Counted from the first letter of the stretch, positions 27,004 to 39,854 are shown. The stretch: 64,000 bases of DNA from Rhabdophis nuchalis (GCA_039707465.1 CM077644.1:80646875-80710874); one strand, 5' to 3'. Made by a program: numbers and translations. The notes: generated by a model not told the origin, from the sequence alone.

Positions 27004-28969
27004 AGTATGGTATGATGATCAATTATGATCAATGGAGATCAGTTAATAGTTCAGATATCTGTTCATAATCTGTGAATCAGGCTAGGCTAAGCTATTGTCT
27101 TGAGGACTTGGAAAATAACTTATATCCAAGTAAACACTTATGAGATTGCTCTGCACACAATTTTATACTATGGATGGTTATTATATTCTTTCAGTTGAAT
27201 AGCTTAAGACAGATTTTGTAAACATGCAGCATGGCTAGGAAAGGTTTGAAAATTGCGAATCAATGATTTGATTAATTGGAATAAAAGATTTTCATGTACC
27301 AAAACATATGTGTTGCCATGACAGGATTTACCCTGAAAGGTTAAATTATTTTTTAAAAATAAATAAATAGTGAATCTAGGTACTAAAACCATTCTGATAT
27401 TAACAAATGTATCTATTTTAGAAGATTGAATGTCAAGGAAATTACATTATGATGTGAGATTGCTTTGCATTAGGAAACAAGCCAATGGAAGGTCTTCCCG
27501 GATAAGAGAAAAATCATAATTACGCACAGTGACACAAGTTTTGTTTTTTAGATATATTTTAAATTGCACCCTTCTCAAAGGTCACATCTTGCTGTATGGC
27601 CAGAGTTTTTTAACTTGGCTGATGGAATTCTATGTAGCTAGCTTGTTTACAGTTATTAAACCCAAATAGACTGTGAAGTAATTTTACTCTTGCTACTAAT
27701 TGTTCCAAAACAAGTTAAGTATGCTGAAATCTAACATTAAACCATTGATCGATTTAAGAGATGTGCTGTTGCAGACTAGGCCTATTAGCCTGGAGCTTGG
27801 AGATCTCTTAAAGCCACATCTCCATCTATTTATTTAGAGGAAACTAGAATCTAAACTGTACTCTTAGATACTTGCAAGATTATATCCTATATCCTTGGGA
27901 AGATTATATCCTACGCCTGGGTTTATGTATATCTATGTATGCACATTTGCAAGCATCTTCTACTCCTGAAAAGCAAATTTAGGCATCTGTATTTAGTCAG
28001 GGATTGCATCCTGGGGAGAAATTTCCCTTGCTGCCTATCAATCTGCATTTGCAAGTGTAATCTCTGTTTTTGATCAATGCTACAGCAGTGGGTAACCCAA
28101 ATCATTCTGAGGCAAATTTACACGATGGAGACCATTTGAGGGAGAGAAAAAATGAGAGAATTTTCAATTACTGTATTTTAAAAACAAACTTAAAATAAAA
28201 TCACAATCCTGCTCACTATCAGTTTATGGATGAATAAGTAAAAAATTAAGCCTGGAGCTTTCCGGAGTGTGCCAGCCATCCTGCTATATTCTTAAACAGA
28301 TGCCCTATCTTTTTTTTTTTTTAATCACATATTTCCTGACTACACATTAAAGACAGCTCAGCAGACAAGTCCACAGATAGGCAGCCAAGCAGTAGTGGAG
28401 ATCTATTGAGATAATCTTGAGCAGGCGCTGTAAATCTTGCTCCAAGAGTCTAAGGGCTTTGAACATACATTTATCTGCTTCAAAAACCCTGTGGTTCTAG
28501 AAATTATGAAACAGTCTTTTCAGCATGAATTAACAAGAGGCGAGTAATTTTTAAACTATACATTTACACAGGTAAGGGAAAAGATTTTCTCGCTCCTTCT
28601 CTTTTCTACCACACAATACAATATACATCATGGATGGGAAGATTGAGCAGACAGCTTCATACATCATCTGGTAATACTTTTCCATCTCTAGGGAGATGCT
28701 TTATTCTCTATGTTTAAATATTCATCTATAATGCAGTTCCTCTTTTTAGTAATGTCTAACTAGCCATTCTGATTGGGTTAACAGTCCTTGAAGAGTTAGC
28801 CTTATACTACATGGTCTAAAAAGACACATATTTAACAAAATGGCTATTGCTGAAAATATTATCTGTAAGGAAGCAACATTAGCAATAGGATTATGGTTTC
28901 TTGCTGGTGAAAGTTGAAGGTTTCGTTTTTCCTGATAGAACCGTCTAGAAGTCAGAAGTTAATCTAAAC
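27004..28969. other. unique non-coding sequence
   Basis: No recognised repeats or coding signals over about 2 kb. Confidence 0.5.
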
Positions 28970-29095
28970 CAGGGGTGTCAAACTCACAACAACACATTGT
29001 TGTTATGTAACATATCACAACTTTTTCCCCCTTCACTTGTGGTCAAGGCCAGCGTGTGACACATCCAGTCTGCGGGCTGCAAGTCTGACAACCCT
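28970..29095. mobile_element. short hAT-like MITE
   Basis: Begins CAGGGGTGTCAAACTC, a common hAT end, and finishes GACAACCCTAG. Flanks TCTAAAC and CCTAAGC match at 5 of 7 positions. Confidence 0.6.
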
Positions 29096-29247
29096 AGCCT
29101 AAGCTTTTCTTTAAAACAAATTATATAATAGAGCTGTATAAATTCTTCATAAAGAAGACTTCCCAAGGTATGAGTAAATCATAAAAGCAGCTATGTTTTC
29201 CCCCATGCCAGATTCCTGCAAGTGCTTCTAATAAAAGTACACTGATA

Positions 29248-29645
29248 CAGGTAGTCCTTAACTTAAAACTGGTTGCATATTAAGGAACCATTCAAAGTTA
29301 TGATGGTACCCCAAACCTACTTATGAACCAAATTCCACAGTAGTTGTACATGTTCCATAATCATGTGATTGCATTTTGAATGTTTGCAACTAGATTAGCC
29401 TTATGGCTGTTTGCCATGTCCTGCAATCACATGCCTGCAATTTTTGACTCCCGCCCCCCCTGATTTCCAGCATTTACATCCAGTTCTGGCAAAAACATCC
29501 ATTAGGTAAAATGGATTCACTGACCAACTGTGGTTAAAAAAAAACAACCCTCATAAAATCAGTTCTGGGCAGATTTCATAACAACCACAACACCTTATGA
29601 CTGTAATTCCAGGTTGAATTACAGTTGTAAGTTGAGGACTACTTG
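29248..29645. mobile_element. Tigger-like non-autonomous element
   Basis: The ends CAGGTAGTCCTTAACTTA and GTAAGTTGAGGACTACTTG are inverted repeats with few changes. TA precedes the left end and TG follows the right end (TA target, one base changed). Confidence 0.75.
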
Positions 29646-32600
29646 TGAGGACTACTTTTTCAGAAGATTTGCATAGCCCTGCTGTACTTCTCTATGCATC
29701 TATTCAACTATAGTTATCTGTCAGTATTAAAGTGATTAGTGAGATGAATCTTAAAATATTGCAGCAACTGATAAAATTTCCCCAACCTCCCCATTTTGTT
29801 ATTCATCCCGTGTGATTATATCATTAACATTTACTTAAATAAGAATGTAAAATGGACAGGTGATAGACAAACATTGTATGGTGAGCCGCTTGCTTGAATA
29901 GTTTGGGGTTCTTTATTCATTGGTGCATTGTTACAAACCATCTGCTATTTGACTGTGACACTAAAACCACTATGTAAAAGTTTACTGAGGAGATAGCAGG
30001 CTTGTCCTATAACAGAGACAGGCTTGGTACCATTTTGACATCTTGCTAATGCTTAAGAATAGAGAACCGTAGCTGCTCCTGTTCTCCCCAAAATCTGAGA
30101 TTAATGACACATGAATCTGGAGCAGCATATTGTTGATGGCTGAGATCTCCAGCTTTGCATTGATGGCAATGTCTCCATTGGGTTAATGGTCAATAATGGG
30201 CATGGGCCTTCGGTATGCATAATAGAAATTACCTTCTACAATTTCTTCACTTTGTTTCAATTTTGCCAATATGGTTATGTACCTACCTTACCATGAGCCC
30301 ACACAGTTTATGAAATGGGCAATGCTGTTATATAACAGCAGCAAAAGCATGTCCTGAACATAGTCAGCTCTGCAGATCAATACTTGTTACTTGATAGTTA
30401 AAGAGTAGTTATTTGCTGCAGTGGTGAATGAATGAGTCCATAAACTCCTAAGATTGGTGCCACAGTTGTTCCTCTAGGTTTCCATTTTCTAAGGACCATA
30501 TTGCCTAGTTTTCCCCAATTTAAAAAAAAGAAGAATCCAGTCATAGAAACCACTACCTAGAACCTTAAAAGGTACAACCTCAGACATTGATTTATCTCTT
30601 AAGTGAAAACTAAACCATCAGCCCTAGCCTTATAAGAGCCCTGTTCTCCCTTCAATTTCCATATTAAAATCAACATAACCTCTGCACTATAATTTTATAG
30701 CATTTATGTTCATGAAGTATCAACAGTGAGCTCTCTTTCAAAGCTAAGTTTGGTTCTTGATACTTCATGGATACATTCATGTTGGATTTTTTTGCCAGTA
30801 ATTTAGAGATGGATGGCAGTTATCATTTTCTGGGATGCTAACCTACAACATTTTGAACTCCTCTCTGTCTGTCCATTAGCAGATTATTTTTCCCAAATCT
30901 GAGAAATCAAAATGGAATCAGATTTGGTATAGGGTAAGAATTCACCAAGAGAAATGTTGGATTGGACCATGAGATGGGGTTAACACATTCCATGTGTAAC
31001 AAAAATTACACATACAATATATCCCTATAAAAAAGGTAATTGAGCAGCAGTTCAGACTGTTAGCAATACGCTGAAATCAAATGCACTTTTCATCTAGAGT
31101 CAAGTAAGAGAGGCATAGCTTGTGCAGTTGCTGTTTCATGCTGCAACTCTTCCAAGTGTAAGGCTCAATAAGCAATTCCAGGAAAAACATTAAGTCTGTT
31201 TAAAAGCTGGAAGTAGGCATTACAATTTGGCTGCTATGACAGGGCAAGGCAGAATTGATTTTATCAACTCATCAGTTGGGCTATGTGCCTGCTAATGTGT
31301 CTTCTGTGTGAAACTTTTATTATCCTGCAAGGAGAGAAAAAGAGGAGAAAAGGTGGAAATCAGTCACTCAACCAAATGTTTTATTTAGAGTATTGACACA
31401 ACGCACCAAGTTAAACTGCAGAAAGTAGTAAGGTGTGTGAAGCTGAATGAAATTGCCATCACTCAACAGAAAGGGAAAAGATACCGTTCGTCATATTATG
31501 TCTGTAAAGCAGGTGCAGGTATTAGGACTGAAGCAAAAGTGACAGCTGGAAGCATCTGTGTATCTATGTATGTGTTTGCGCACATGCGTACATGCGTTTG
31601 TGTGTACGGAAAGGAAGGAGACCCTAAGTTTTACTCACTGAGTCACTAATCACACTCTATATTATTATCATTTCAAGGATGTTGTGAGTCTGTGTTTAAA
31701 GTGACAACTGATTGTTAGTTATCGTGAAATTCATTCATAGCTGAAGAAACATGATATTTGGAGAAGAACAATAAGATATCTTAACATTTCATCCAGGGCA
31801 ATTTGGTTGCTTCATATATTGGCTATTACTGCCAGCCCATGAGAGATACCTTTCAAATATGTGATTTTGAGCAATCAGATTTTGGTAATTTTTATTTTTT
31901 TTATCCAATTTATTTATACTCCACTTTTATTATCTTTATAAACAACTCAAGGTGATGAACATATCTAATGCTCTTGGTGCCCTAATCAGTGGCCCAATCC
32001 CTCCCCTCCCCTCCCTTCCTCCCTCCCCCCGCCCCTCTGTTTTGGTCAAATGGTACTTGCCTAAGTTTGTACACCAAAGAATGGATTAAGATGAGAGAAT
32101 CTAAAAAAGAATCAAAGCAACTGATTTTTTCCCCCTAATGCTGTAATAACTCTCCTTTCCCAGTCAGGCACCTTCAAACCATAAGAATTTAATCACCCTT
32201 GTCCTAGACACAATGGTAAGGAATGATGCATTTTATATTCCAGCTTGTCTAGAAAGCAGAAAACGGAACAAGGGGCCTTTAACTGATCTCCCTTGACATC
32301 CGTTTTCCATTGAGTATCTCACTGACTGTTAGGGAAAAGTAGAAAGGTACCTGGGTTACAAATACTAATAATATAAAATACCATGCAGTCAGATCTGAAG
32401 TGAAGTGTACTCTATTCTTCACCTTTTCTCTCTCCATCTCACTGGTTTTATAGCCGTCCCTCTAAGTAGAGTTCGTGGGCATATATCTTAAATGAAAAGG
32501 CAGTCAATAAAATACAAGTATAGATCTTCCACAGTTGATGGCGTTTGGAGCTTTTATCTATAGACGTGCAGAGAAAAATCAGATGACGAGTGTCACTTTT

Positions 32601-33040
32601 TATGTGCCAGAAAACACAGCAAACTTTAACGTGTGACATTTGCATACAGTTCAAGATGGGGCCTACCTAACATTTTTCCCTTTGCCGTGAGGCTTCCTTA
32701 GAGCAGTTTATAATATTTTTCTCCCTCAAAAGATGTTTCATTTTTTTTCAACATTTCAGCCTCAATCTTCTTTCCAAAAGTAAAAAAGAAAAAGCCTCCA
32801 AGAAAATCCATTTCATAAAAAACAAAAACTGAACATCAAAGGTCAGAAAGAAACAAAAAAGCAAGATGGAGTCACAAATGTCTACTTGATGATAACAATA
32901 AGCAACATGAGATCTAGAGAAGCTCCGTCTTATTACTCTAGTTTGGTGATATTTGTAGAAAAATAGCATATTCATTCAAGAAAGGAAGAAAAAGGAACAT
33001 AACTATGTTCAACCATGTATGTTCTTTAGAGCTCTCCCTA
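29646..33040. other. unique non-coding sequence
   Basis: About 3.4 kb without a recognised repeat family or gene. It contains a perfect 13-bp inverted repeat at 30,711-30,723 and 30,757-30,769, and a C-rich tract near 32,000-32,035. Confidence 0.5.
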
Positions 33041-33053
33041 CTCACTCTCTCTC

Positions 33054-33107
<54 letters not shown>

Positions 33108-33582
33108 CCAGCATAACTCTGGAACGCCTCAAGCAATTTCAACCAAACTTGGCACACAGATGACTCTCTGGAAAAAAATACTGTGGAGAAAAGACATCAT
33201 TAACACCCCTCGGAGTGTGAGTTCTGTTAAGATACAGCTGTTGTGCCTTAAAATGGCTTCTTCTGTACTGACTTAAAATGGATTTTACTGTACAGTGCAG
33301 TAGAGTTGCCATGGTAATGGCTTCACAGTACTCCACAAGGGGGCTCCCTCTGGTAAGGGGGAAAATCCAACATTAGAAATTTTTGTTAACTAATTTAATT
33401 TTCGCCAAAATCAGGGCTCAGGGAGAAGTTGCTCTTGCCATCGCCTCTTCAGGAATTGTGACGTTCATGGAAGGAGAGAGAACAGCCCATTCCACACTTA
33501 TGTTGCCACTTGACATTGCCATTCCTGTCTAATACAAGACTGGAATAAATAAATACTTGGGCAATGCCGGGTTATCAGCTAG
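33041..33582 (+). mobile_element. non-autonomous Helitron (copy 1 of family)
   Basis: The CT/(GT)n start is followed by CCAGCATAACTCTGGAACGC, GGCTTCACAGTACTCCACAA and CCAACATTAGAAATT. The end GGGCAATGCCGGGTTATCAG CTAG is followed by T, a Helitron 3' terminus with a weak hairpin upstream. It is longer than the 34.9-kb copy because of an extra segment at 33,395-33,540. The exact 5' end is blurred by the microsatellite. Confidence 0.75.
33060..33107. repeat. (GT)n microsatellite
   Basis: Uninterrupted GT units inside the Helitron 5' region. Confidence 0.97.
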
Positions 33583-33950
33583 TTCCATATAAGATTAATG
33601 GTTTTGGAAAAAGCAACAATCATAGGTGTACTAACGAACAATTTCAGATAGCAGATACTAATTGTGGGTCCAGACTGAATCTAAAAAGATTCATAAAATT
33701 AATGTCTTCTTCAGACACAACACACACAGAGACACTTCTTGGTGCGGGGCATTGTTACTTCTGATACAGATAAGATTGCTGTTCTCAAGAAAAGCACAAA
33801 ATACCTTCCAGGTGTACTTGTGTGTGTGTGTGATAGCATTGTATGTAGTACAATGATAGTATGTAGCTTTGTATGACACCTAATTCTTACCCTCTTTTCT
33901 CTTATCAGCTCCTCTATTTATCAGTTTCTGCCACATTGAAAAAATGTACC

Positions 33951-34095
33951 TGTTTGAGTTTGAGTTTGAGTTTGAGTTTTATTGGTTTTTTATACCTCCC
34001 TACTCCCGAAGGACTCAGGGCGATGTACAGCCAGAATAAAAACAAATATACAAAAGTTTAAAAAGCTTTTAAAAAACATATTAAACCTTTGATAG
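33951..34095 (-). repeat. L2-type LINE 3' tail fragment with (TTTGAG)n
   Basis: CTCCCGAAGGACTCAGGGCG is the reverse of the L2 3' UTR block CGCCCTGAGTCC. A GTTTGA hexamer repeat at about 33,953-33,979 takes the place of the tail. Confidence 0.65.
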
Positions 34096-34920
34096 CAAGG
34101 AAAGAGAATTAGGAAATTACCTTTATTGTTGTGAGCTTTCCTTTAAAAGCAGCAAAGCTACAAATTGTAGACAAACATGTATGACAGATTTGGAAGCAGA
34201 ATTTTTCAGGAAGGAAGATTTCTGCCTGAAAAAAATAGTAAGAGATGGAGTAGCAAATTGTTTTTCAGTTTTTACTGCTCCTGGCCAGTTGGAATACTGG
34301 ATGTTTTGCTACATATTGTTGCATGCTGTGCGTGACTAATGAAAAATTAGAGACAGACACATTAAAGACATTACATATGAATCTCTTACAGATAGTTAAG
34401 CCAAATGGTATTTCTCTGTAAGCAAAGGGCTAGTTATTACTCCCATTATTGTTCAAAACCTGGACATGTCTATGACAAGGTTAATCCAGACTTTCTCTCT
34501 TTATGTTCTATGCCCTGCTACTAAATCTGATTGTGCTTACACACCAATTTTATAGTCACGTTTTTTTAGGCAGCTGACGCTTTTGCCTAATCTTCAGACA
34601 TGAATTAATCCAAATTCAGCTCCTTAGACTTCATACTGCTTCGAGAGGGTGGAGAGAGGCCATGATATTTCATAAATGCACTGGTTAAAACCCACAGTGA
34701 TAGAAAATGAGTAAAATAGAGCATGACCTTTTCTTATGGGTGCCAAAATTTTGACATCAGCTTCCTACTACGTTACCTAAATGCTGAGCAGAAATATCAG
34801 GAATTTCAAACTGAACAGCCTGAGGGACTGCCAGCAATCTATATAATAAATAAATAAATAGAAAACTTCCAGCTTTCTTGGTATGCTTTTACTGGTATCT
34901 CTAAAGGGGTCACTGCCCAA
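34096..34920. other. unique non-coding sequence
   Basis: Nothing recognised apart from a short AAAT run at 34,844-34,860. Confidence 0.45.
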
Positions 34921-34922
34921 CA

Positions 34923-34934
34923 TCTATCTATCTA

Positions 34935-35011
<77 letters not shown>

Positions 35012-35013
35012 TG

Positions 35014-35050
<37 letters not shown>
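34923..35050. repeat. (TCTA)n(TCTG)n(TG)n compound microsatellite
   Basis: Four-base TCTA then TCTG units, switching to TG near 35,015. Confidence 0.97.
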
Positions 35051-35368
35051 CCAGCATAACTCTGGAATGCTTCAAGCAATTTCAACCAAACTTGGTACAC
35101 AGATGACTTACGCTCTGGAAAAAAACATTGTGGGGATAAGACATCCCTAAAACCCCTCGAAGGAGGTGTTCTATTAAGATACAGCCTGTTGTGCCGTAAA
35201 ATGGCTTCTACTGTACAGTGCAGCGGAGTTGCCATGGTAATGGCTTCACAGTACTCCACAAGGGGGCCCTCTCTGGTAAGGGGAAAAATCCAACATTAGA
35301 AATTACATTTGGTCCAGACATTTCCCCCCTATAAATAAATACCTGGGCCACACTAGGTTATCGGCTAG
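34923..35368 (+). mobile_element. non-autonomous Helitron (copy 2 of family)
   Basis: Starts TCTATCTATC after an A and ends GGTTATCGGCTAG followed by T, the A|TC...CTAG|T arrangement of Helitrons. It carries a (TCTG)n(TG)n tract in the 5' third. The remainder (CATAACTCTGGAATGC, CACAGTACTCCACAAGGGG, ATAAATAAATACCTGGGCC) matches the copies at 6.9 and 33.0 kb. Confidence 0.8.
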
Positions 35369-35897
35369 TTTTATATAAATTAAAATACAGAACAATTTTT
35401 TTAAACCGTCAATAGAAGTAGATAGATGTGCTTAAGTGGACACTGATTTTTCAAGCCTGTCTGATCTATATTTCCTCTTAAAATACATGGGGAAATCCCA
35501 TGGGGGGGGCAAATCTAGAGATGGACATGATGGGTAGCAGTTATTTTTACCTTGTCAGCCACTTCCAGTGTTGAGCATTCTACTTCGCGCCCCATTATGA
35601 CAATTCTTCATAATTTGAAATTAAGGCACTTTCCTGATTTTAATAAATGGGTTTTGGATATTGATAATACAAATAGCATTTTTCTATATGATCTAAATTT
35701 AATTATACATTTAATGGTTGAAAATGATTTTATGTAGGAATTTATAGTTATTATAAGCATTTTTTTGTGAATTAGGTTTTTTCCCCTAAGATGCCATTGC
35801 AATTCATATACTTCTAGAATTACATGCAAAGGATCTGCAAGTTCAGTGGGAAACAAATGAGACTAAAATTGAAATATGAAGACCCAACTAATAACAA
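35369..35897. other. unclassified AT-rich sequence
   Basis: No repeat or coding signal recognised. Confidence 0.4.
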
Positions 35898-36097
35898 CAG
35901 GTATAACCTGGCCTAACCTACCTTCCAGCCTTTTTAGTCTGATCATCTAAATTGTTTTAATTGGGTTTTTTAAGGGGTTAGTTTTTAGGATTTTAGCTTT
36001 TTAGCGCAGGGATAAATTGTTTAATTTGATTTCATATATTTATGATGTATCTATGTTTGTACGTTTTTAACTCCCTTGTGCACCGCCCCAAGTCCCT
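35898..36097 (+). repeat. L2 LINE 3' UTR fragment
   Basis: TTTTAGCGCAGGGATAAATTG and CTTGTGCACCGCCCCAAGTC match the 3' UTRs of the L2 copies at 19.4 and 51.6 kb. It breaks off where the hAT begins. Confidence 0.8.
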
Positions 36098-36316
36098 TCA
36101 ATTTTACTGCCAGTTCTGTGGGTGTGGCTTGGTGGGAGTGGCAGGGGAAGGATACTACAAAATCCCTATTCCCTCCCGATCAGCTGGGACTCGGAAGGCA
36201 GAGAATAGATAGGGATGGGGCCTATCAGAGGTGGTATTTACTGGTTCTACAAACTACTCAAAATTTCCACTATCAGTTCTCCAGAACTGGTCAGAACCTA
36301 TTGAATATCACCTCTG
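36098..36316 (+). mobile_element. hAT element, left end missing
   Basis: Matches the element at 36,583-36,891: GTGGGTGTGGCTTGGTGGGA, CCCGATCAGCTGGGACTCGG, and the end GAATATCACCTCTG. The first CAGTGGTGGGATTC bases are absent at the L2 junction. Confidence 0.8.
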
Positions 36317-36573
36317 GTGAAAAGTGGAAGGAAAGACAAGACAAGGATGCTCAGCGACAAAGTGGATGGACTCAGTTACACTGACAATGAGTCTACCATT
36401 CAAAGACCTGAAAAATCAGTTCAGGGAAAGTGTCTATTCTGTTGGGCATTTTTACCTATGTAGAGCCACAGGAAGCAATATATGATTGTTTCATCCTATT
36501 GGAGATTGTTCAGATTTAGGTAGGCTGAGTCACTTTGTAACATATTTAGTGGGGGGTTTTTATACAACCTCTA
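36317..36573. other. unclassified spacer
   Basis: Nothing recognised between the two hAT copies. Confidence 0.4.
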
Positions 36574-36582
36574 TCCCTAATC

Positions 36583-36891
36583 CAGTGGTGGGATTCAAAA
36601 AATTTTACTACCAGTTCTGTGGGCATGCCTTGGTGAGCATGACATGACTTGGTGGGCATGGCTTGGTGGGCATAGCAGGGGAAGGATATTGTAAAGTCTC
36701 CATTCCCTTCCCACTCCAGGGGAAGGTTACAGCAAATTCCCCATTTGCTCCCGATCAGCTGGGACTCGGGAGACAGAGAATAGATGGGGACGGGGCCAGT
36801 CAGAGGTGGTATTTGCTGGTTCTCCAAACTATTCAAAATTTCTGCTACCGGTTCTCCAGAACTGGTCAGAACCTGCTAAATACAACCTCTG
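36583..36891 (+). mobile_element. hAT element with perfect 8-bp duplication
   Basis: Begins CAGTGGTGGGATTC and ends AATACAACCTCTG; both flanks are CCCTAATC (36,575-36,582 and 36,892-36,899). The two ends differ (CAGTGG versus CAGAGG), so this copy defines a family with asymmetric terminal repeats. It has no transposase. Confidence 0.92.
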
Positions 36892-36899
36892 CCCTAATC

Positions 36900-37948
36900 C
36901 TATATAAGCATAATTTAACATAGATGCCTGGTTTGTTTTTTCCCCTGTTGTTTGAATCCTCATCATAACAAAAACAGAAAATAAACAGGAGAATCCAAAG
37001 ATATCCAAGTGGACGCCAGATGTGAAACAAGCCTAGGAACAATGCTGCCCTACCAGTTCAATGAAGCCAGGGAGCTGAATTGAATCTAATTTTTTTCCAA
37101 GCTGTAAATTGTCTTTCTACAAAGGGAAATGACAAGTCAATAAATAAAATCTTGTCACTGGCAGAATGTAAACAGATTCCTATGAACAAAGGAACTGTCG
37201 ACAGCTACTTGTCCACACAAGTGTCATAGCTCTCTAGGTAGCTTTCTACATTGCAGTTGCCTGCAATACTGTACTAGCAGTGGTTTTTCAGATAAAACTA
37301 CACTTCACCATTCTGGCATTCACAAAGGCTGAAATGCAGCCAACGTGCTTTCAAAGCTTCAACCCAATAAGTCAGTCCCTGCTTCCCTGTTCCACCAACC
37401 ATTCCTGAATTTTATTTCTACCAACAATAGGCCAGATTTTTATGAGCGGAGCCAATTCACATACATTCCGTGGTCTGGCTGAATATTAAACAGCATGATT
37501 TCCACCCTCCTGAATATACAAACATTTTTAAAGTGGAATTTAAAAAAAAAGAAAGAAAGAGAGAGAGAAAACCCTAAAAGGCTTTCTGGCAAGGTCTTTT
37601 GGAATCTGCATGTATTTCATTCACAGCGTCTTTGCAGCCTTTGAAAACTCTAGGAAGAAATTTCAACAAATTGCAGCCAAAACAATAAGAATGGTCAGCA
37701 TGATTTGCTTTTCCTTCAGAAGGTCAAGTGAGGGATAGAGGGAGGGTCTATCTGGACAATAGGGGCCTATGGCTGCTGCTGGAGAGACCAATTGTAATAT
37801 TGCAATTGAATGTGCTAATCTGTTCTATGAATCAGAATATATTTATGTTAAGAGGGATTTGGAGTTGTTTATTTGACGGAGAAAGTAGCAAAGGAAATTG
37901 GGAAGAAATTGTTTTGGAGATCAATGTTTTTCTACATTTATGGTTTGT

Positions 37949-37949
<1 letters not shown>
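36900..37949. other. unique non-coding sequence
   Basis: No recognised repeat family; a short GAAA/GAGA patch is near 37,550. Confidence 0.45.

Positions 37950-37993
<44 letters not shown>
37950..37993. repeat. (CA)n microsatellite
   Basis: Uninterrupted CA units. Confidence 0.97.
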
Positions 37994-38004
37994 AGGTGCC
38001 TTGA

Positions 38005-38290
38005 CAAAACATCTAATCATCCCCCTGGCTCAGCTGATAAGGGAGGACAGCTTCTGTCTTAGAGGTGATTGTAACTGCCTAACATGTAAAATAGCCCAAG
38101 TTCAAATCCCAGTAAGGATATGGCTAGCGGATGAGAGCTAAATATCTTGAAATAGATCTATACTAGTCTCCCTTCATTTATTTTATCAGCAAAAAGTTCA
38201 ATATAAAATGGTTTTGGCCTGGAAGATTCCTAGGGTGGAGCTGAAAGGCCAAAGGGAAGCAGTATGCTCCCTCCCATATTTGGGGCATAC
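38005..38290 (+). mobile_element. tRNA-like SINE copy (same unit as 57.3 kb)
   Basis: Box B-like AAGTTCAAATCCCAGTAAGG at 38,098, then TATGGCTAGCGGATGAGAGC and TAGATCTATACTAGTCTCCC, match 57,389-57,463. A CAGGTGCCTTG(A/G)CAAAACA block occurs on both sides (37,993 and 38,290), suggesting a duplicated flank of about 19 bases. Confidence 0.7.
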
Positions 38291-38317
38291 CAGGTGCCTT
38301 GGCAAAACAGTGTATGT

Positions 38318-39050
38318 GTTGGAAGGACTTTGGAGGACTTCTAGTCCAAACCCTTGGTCAAGACAGAAGCTTTATCCCATACCATCCCAATTTTTGATTG
38401 TCCAGTCTATTCTTGAAAACCTCCAGTGTTGGAGTATCCATAACACAAGGAGCCAAAGCTATTCAATTGTTTAATTATTCTCACTGTCAGAAAATTTCTC
38501 CTTACTTCTAGGTCATATATCTCTCTTTGACAAGTTTCCACCCATTACTTCTTGTTCTTTTCTTGGGTGCCTTAGAGACTAAGTCAATCCCTGTTTTGAT
38601 TTGGGTTTTTTTGTGGCAAATCCTCAGCTATCATATCCCACCCCCTAAACCAGGGATGTCCAAACTCAGGAACTTTAAGACTTGTGGACTTCAACTCCCA
38701 GAATTCCCCAGCCAGCTATGCTGGCTGGGTAATTCTGGGAGTTGAAGTCCACAAGTCTTAAAGTTCCCAAGTTTGGACATCCCTGCCCTAAACCTTCTTT
38801 CTGATAGATTAGACATACCTGGCTAACTCAACCATTCGTCACATGATTTAGTCTCCAGGCCATTTATCATCTTTGTTGCTTTTTTCTGCACACTTTCTAG
38901 GATTTCAACATATTTCTGTATCATAGCGACCAGAGTTGGATGCAGTATTCTAAATGTTCTCTCACCAACGTGATGTAAAGCAGTTATATCATTGTCTTGA
39001 TGCTATCCCTCTGTTGGTGACGCCTAGGACTGCATCCATTGTACCATTTA
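38318..39050 (-). pseudogene. CR1 LINE 3' end split by a MITE
   Basis: On the minus strand this is an older CR1 3' end. Plus-strand landmarks are TTGGAAGGACTTTGGAGG, TTTCCACCCATTACTTCTTG, GGATGCAGTATTCTAAATG and CTATCCCTCTGTTGGTG, in the same order as the copy at 26.3-27.0 kb but more diverged. A 135-bp palindromic MITE at 38,651-38,785 interrupts it. No frame survives. Confidence 0.85.
38651..38785. mobile_element. palindromic hAT MITE with perfect 8-bp duplication
   Basis: Runs from CAGGGATGTCCAAAC to GTTTGGACATCCCTG, and the whole element folds back on itself (AAGACTTGTGGACTTCAACT against AGTTGAAGTCCACAAGTCTT). CCCTAAAC flanks it on both sides (38,643-38,650 and 38,786-38,793). Related pieces are at 15.6, 16.0 and 42.4 kb. 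Confidence 0.95.
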
Positions 39051-39846
39051 CTGAGTATTTTAGTGTGTATGTACAGTTTGTGTGTGTGTGTGTGTGCGCG
39101 CGTCTGTAAAATTATTTCCCGAAAAGAAAAGATATGTCATTAACTTTATTCATAACTAGAGATACTTGTATGGAATAGTCACATATTAGGAATTTACCTT
39201 ATGTCTGAGTGCCTCTATCTTATCTATTGGGATACTAGCAGCTACATAATCTCTTATACTGGTTAGGGGGCAATTTACAGAAAACTGTAGATACAGTTGA
39301 GATTCCCTTTTGCACAAAATATGACTTATTTACATCTGATTAAATGTATTATGGCTGCTTAGCCATACTTAGATTATAGATTACATCATGGTACAAGGCT
39401 TTATTTGATTTTCGATGAAATAAAGTACAATTTTCTAGGAATGCCAATGTTTACACAGGATTTTTTTTTAAGTTAGGTAATGGGTCCTAAAAACATAAAA
39501 CTACTAATGTTCACCTGTGGCAGCAGTTGTGATTTGTAGATGTTTCCTAAAAACCTTTCAATGGTTTCCTGCATGCATTTGGAATATGTAAGTGCATTAC
39601 AGTGGGTGTTTTTGTCCTTAAAGCAATCACATTTATATTAATGGACTTCTCCAAAAGTGAAAGTGAAAATAAATCAATAAACGAAAAGATGGACCATTTG
39701 TCACTGGACTCCATTTATATTGCTCTTCTTTATTTTCGGTATCCCTTTCTCTCCTTGCCATCCTGGAGAAAAAGAAACATTTTACCAAGTCTTTTTGTAG
39801 ATAAAAGTGTATCTTTTTACAGTACTCTGAGTCACTTTGGATCATA
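39051..39846. other. unclassified non-coding sequence
   Basis: A short GTGTGCGCGCG run is near 39,090; nothing else recognised. Confidence 0.4.
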
Positions 39847-39854
39847 TCCTAGTG

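Noticed and set aside
29646..33040. Possible host exons in the longest repeat-free stretch
   Set aside because: No frame with splice-site support or recognisable protein similarity; transcript data or cross-species alignment would be needed.
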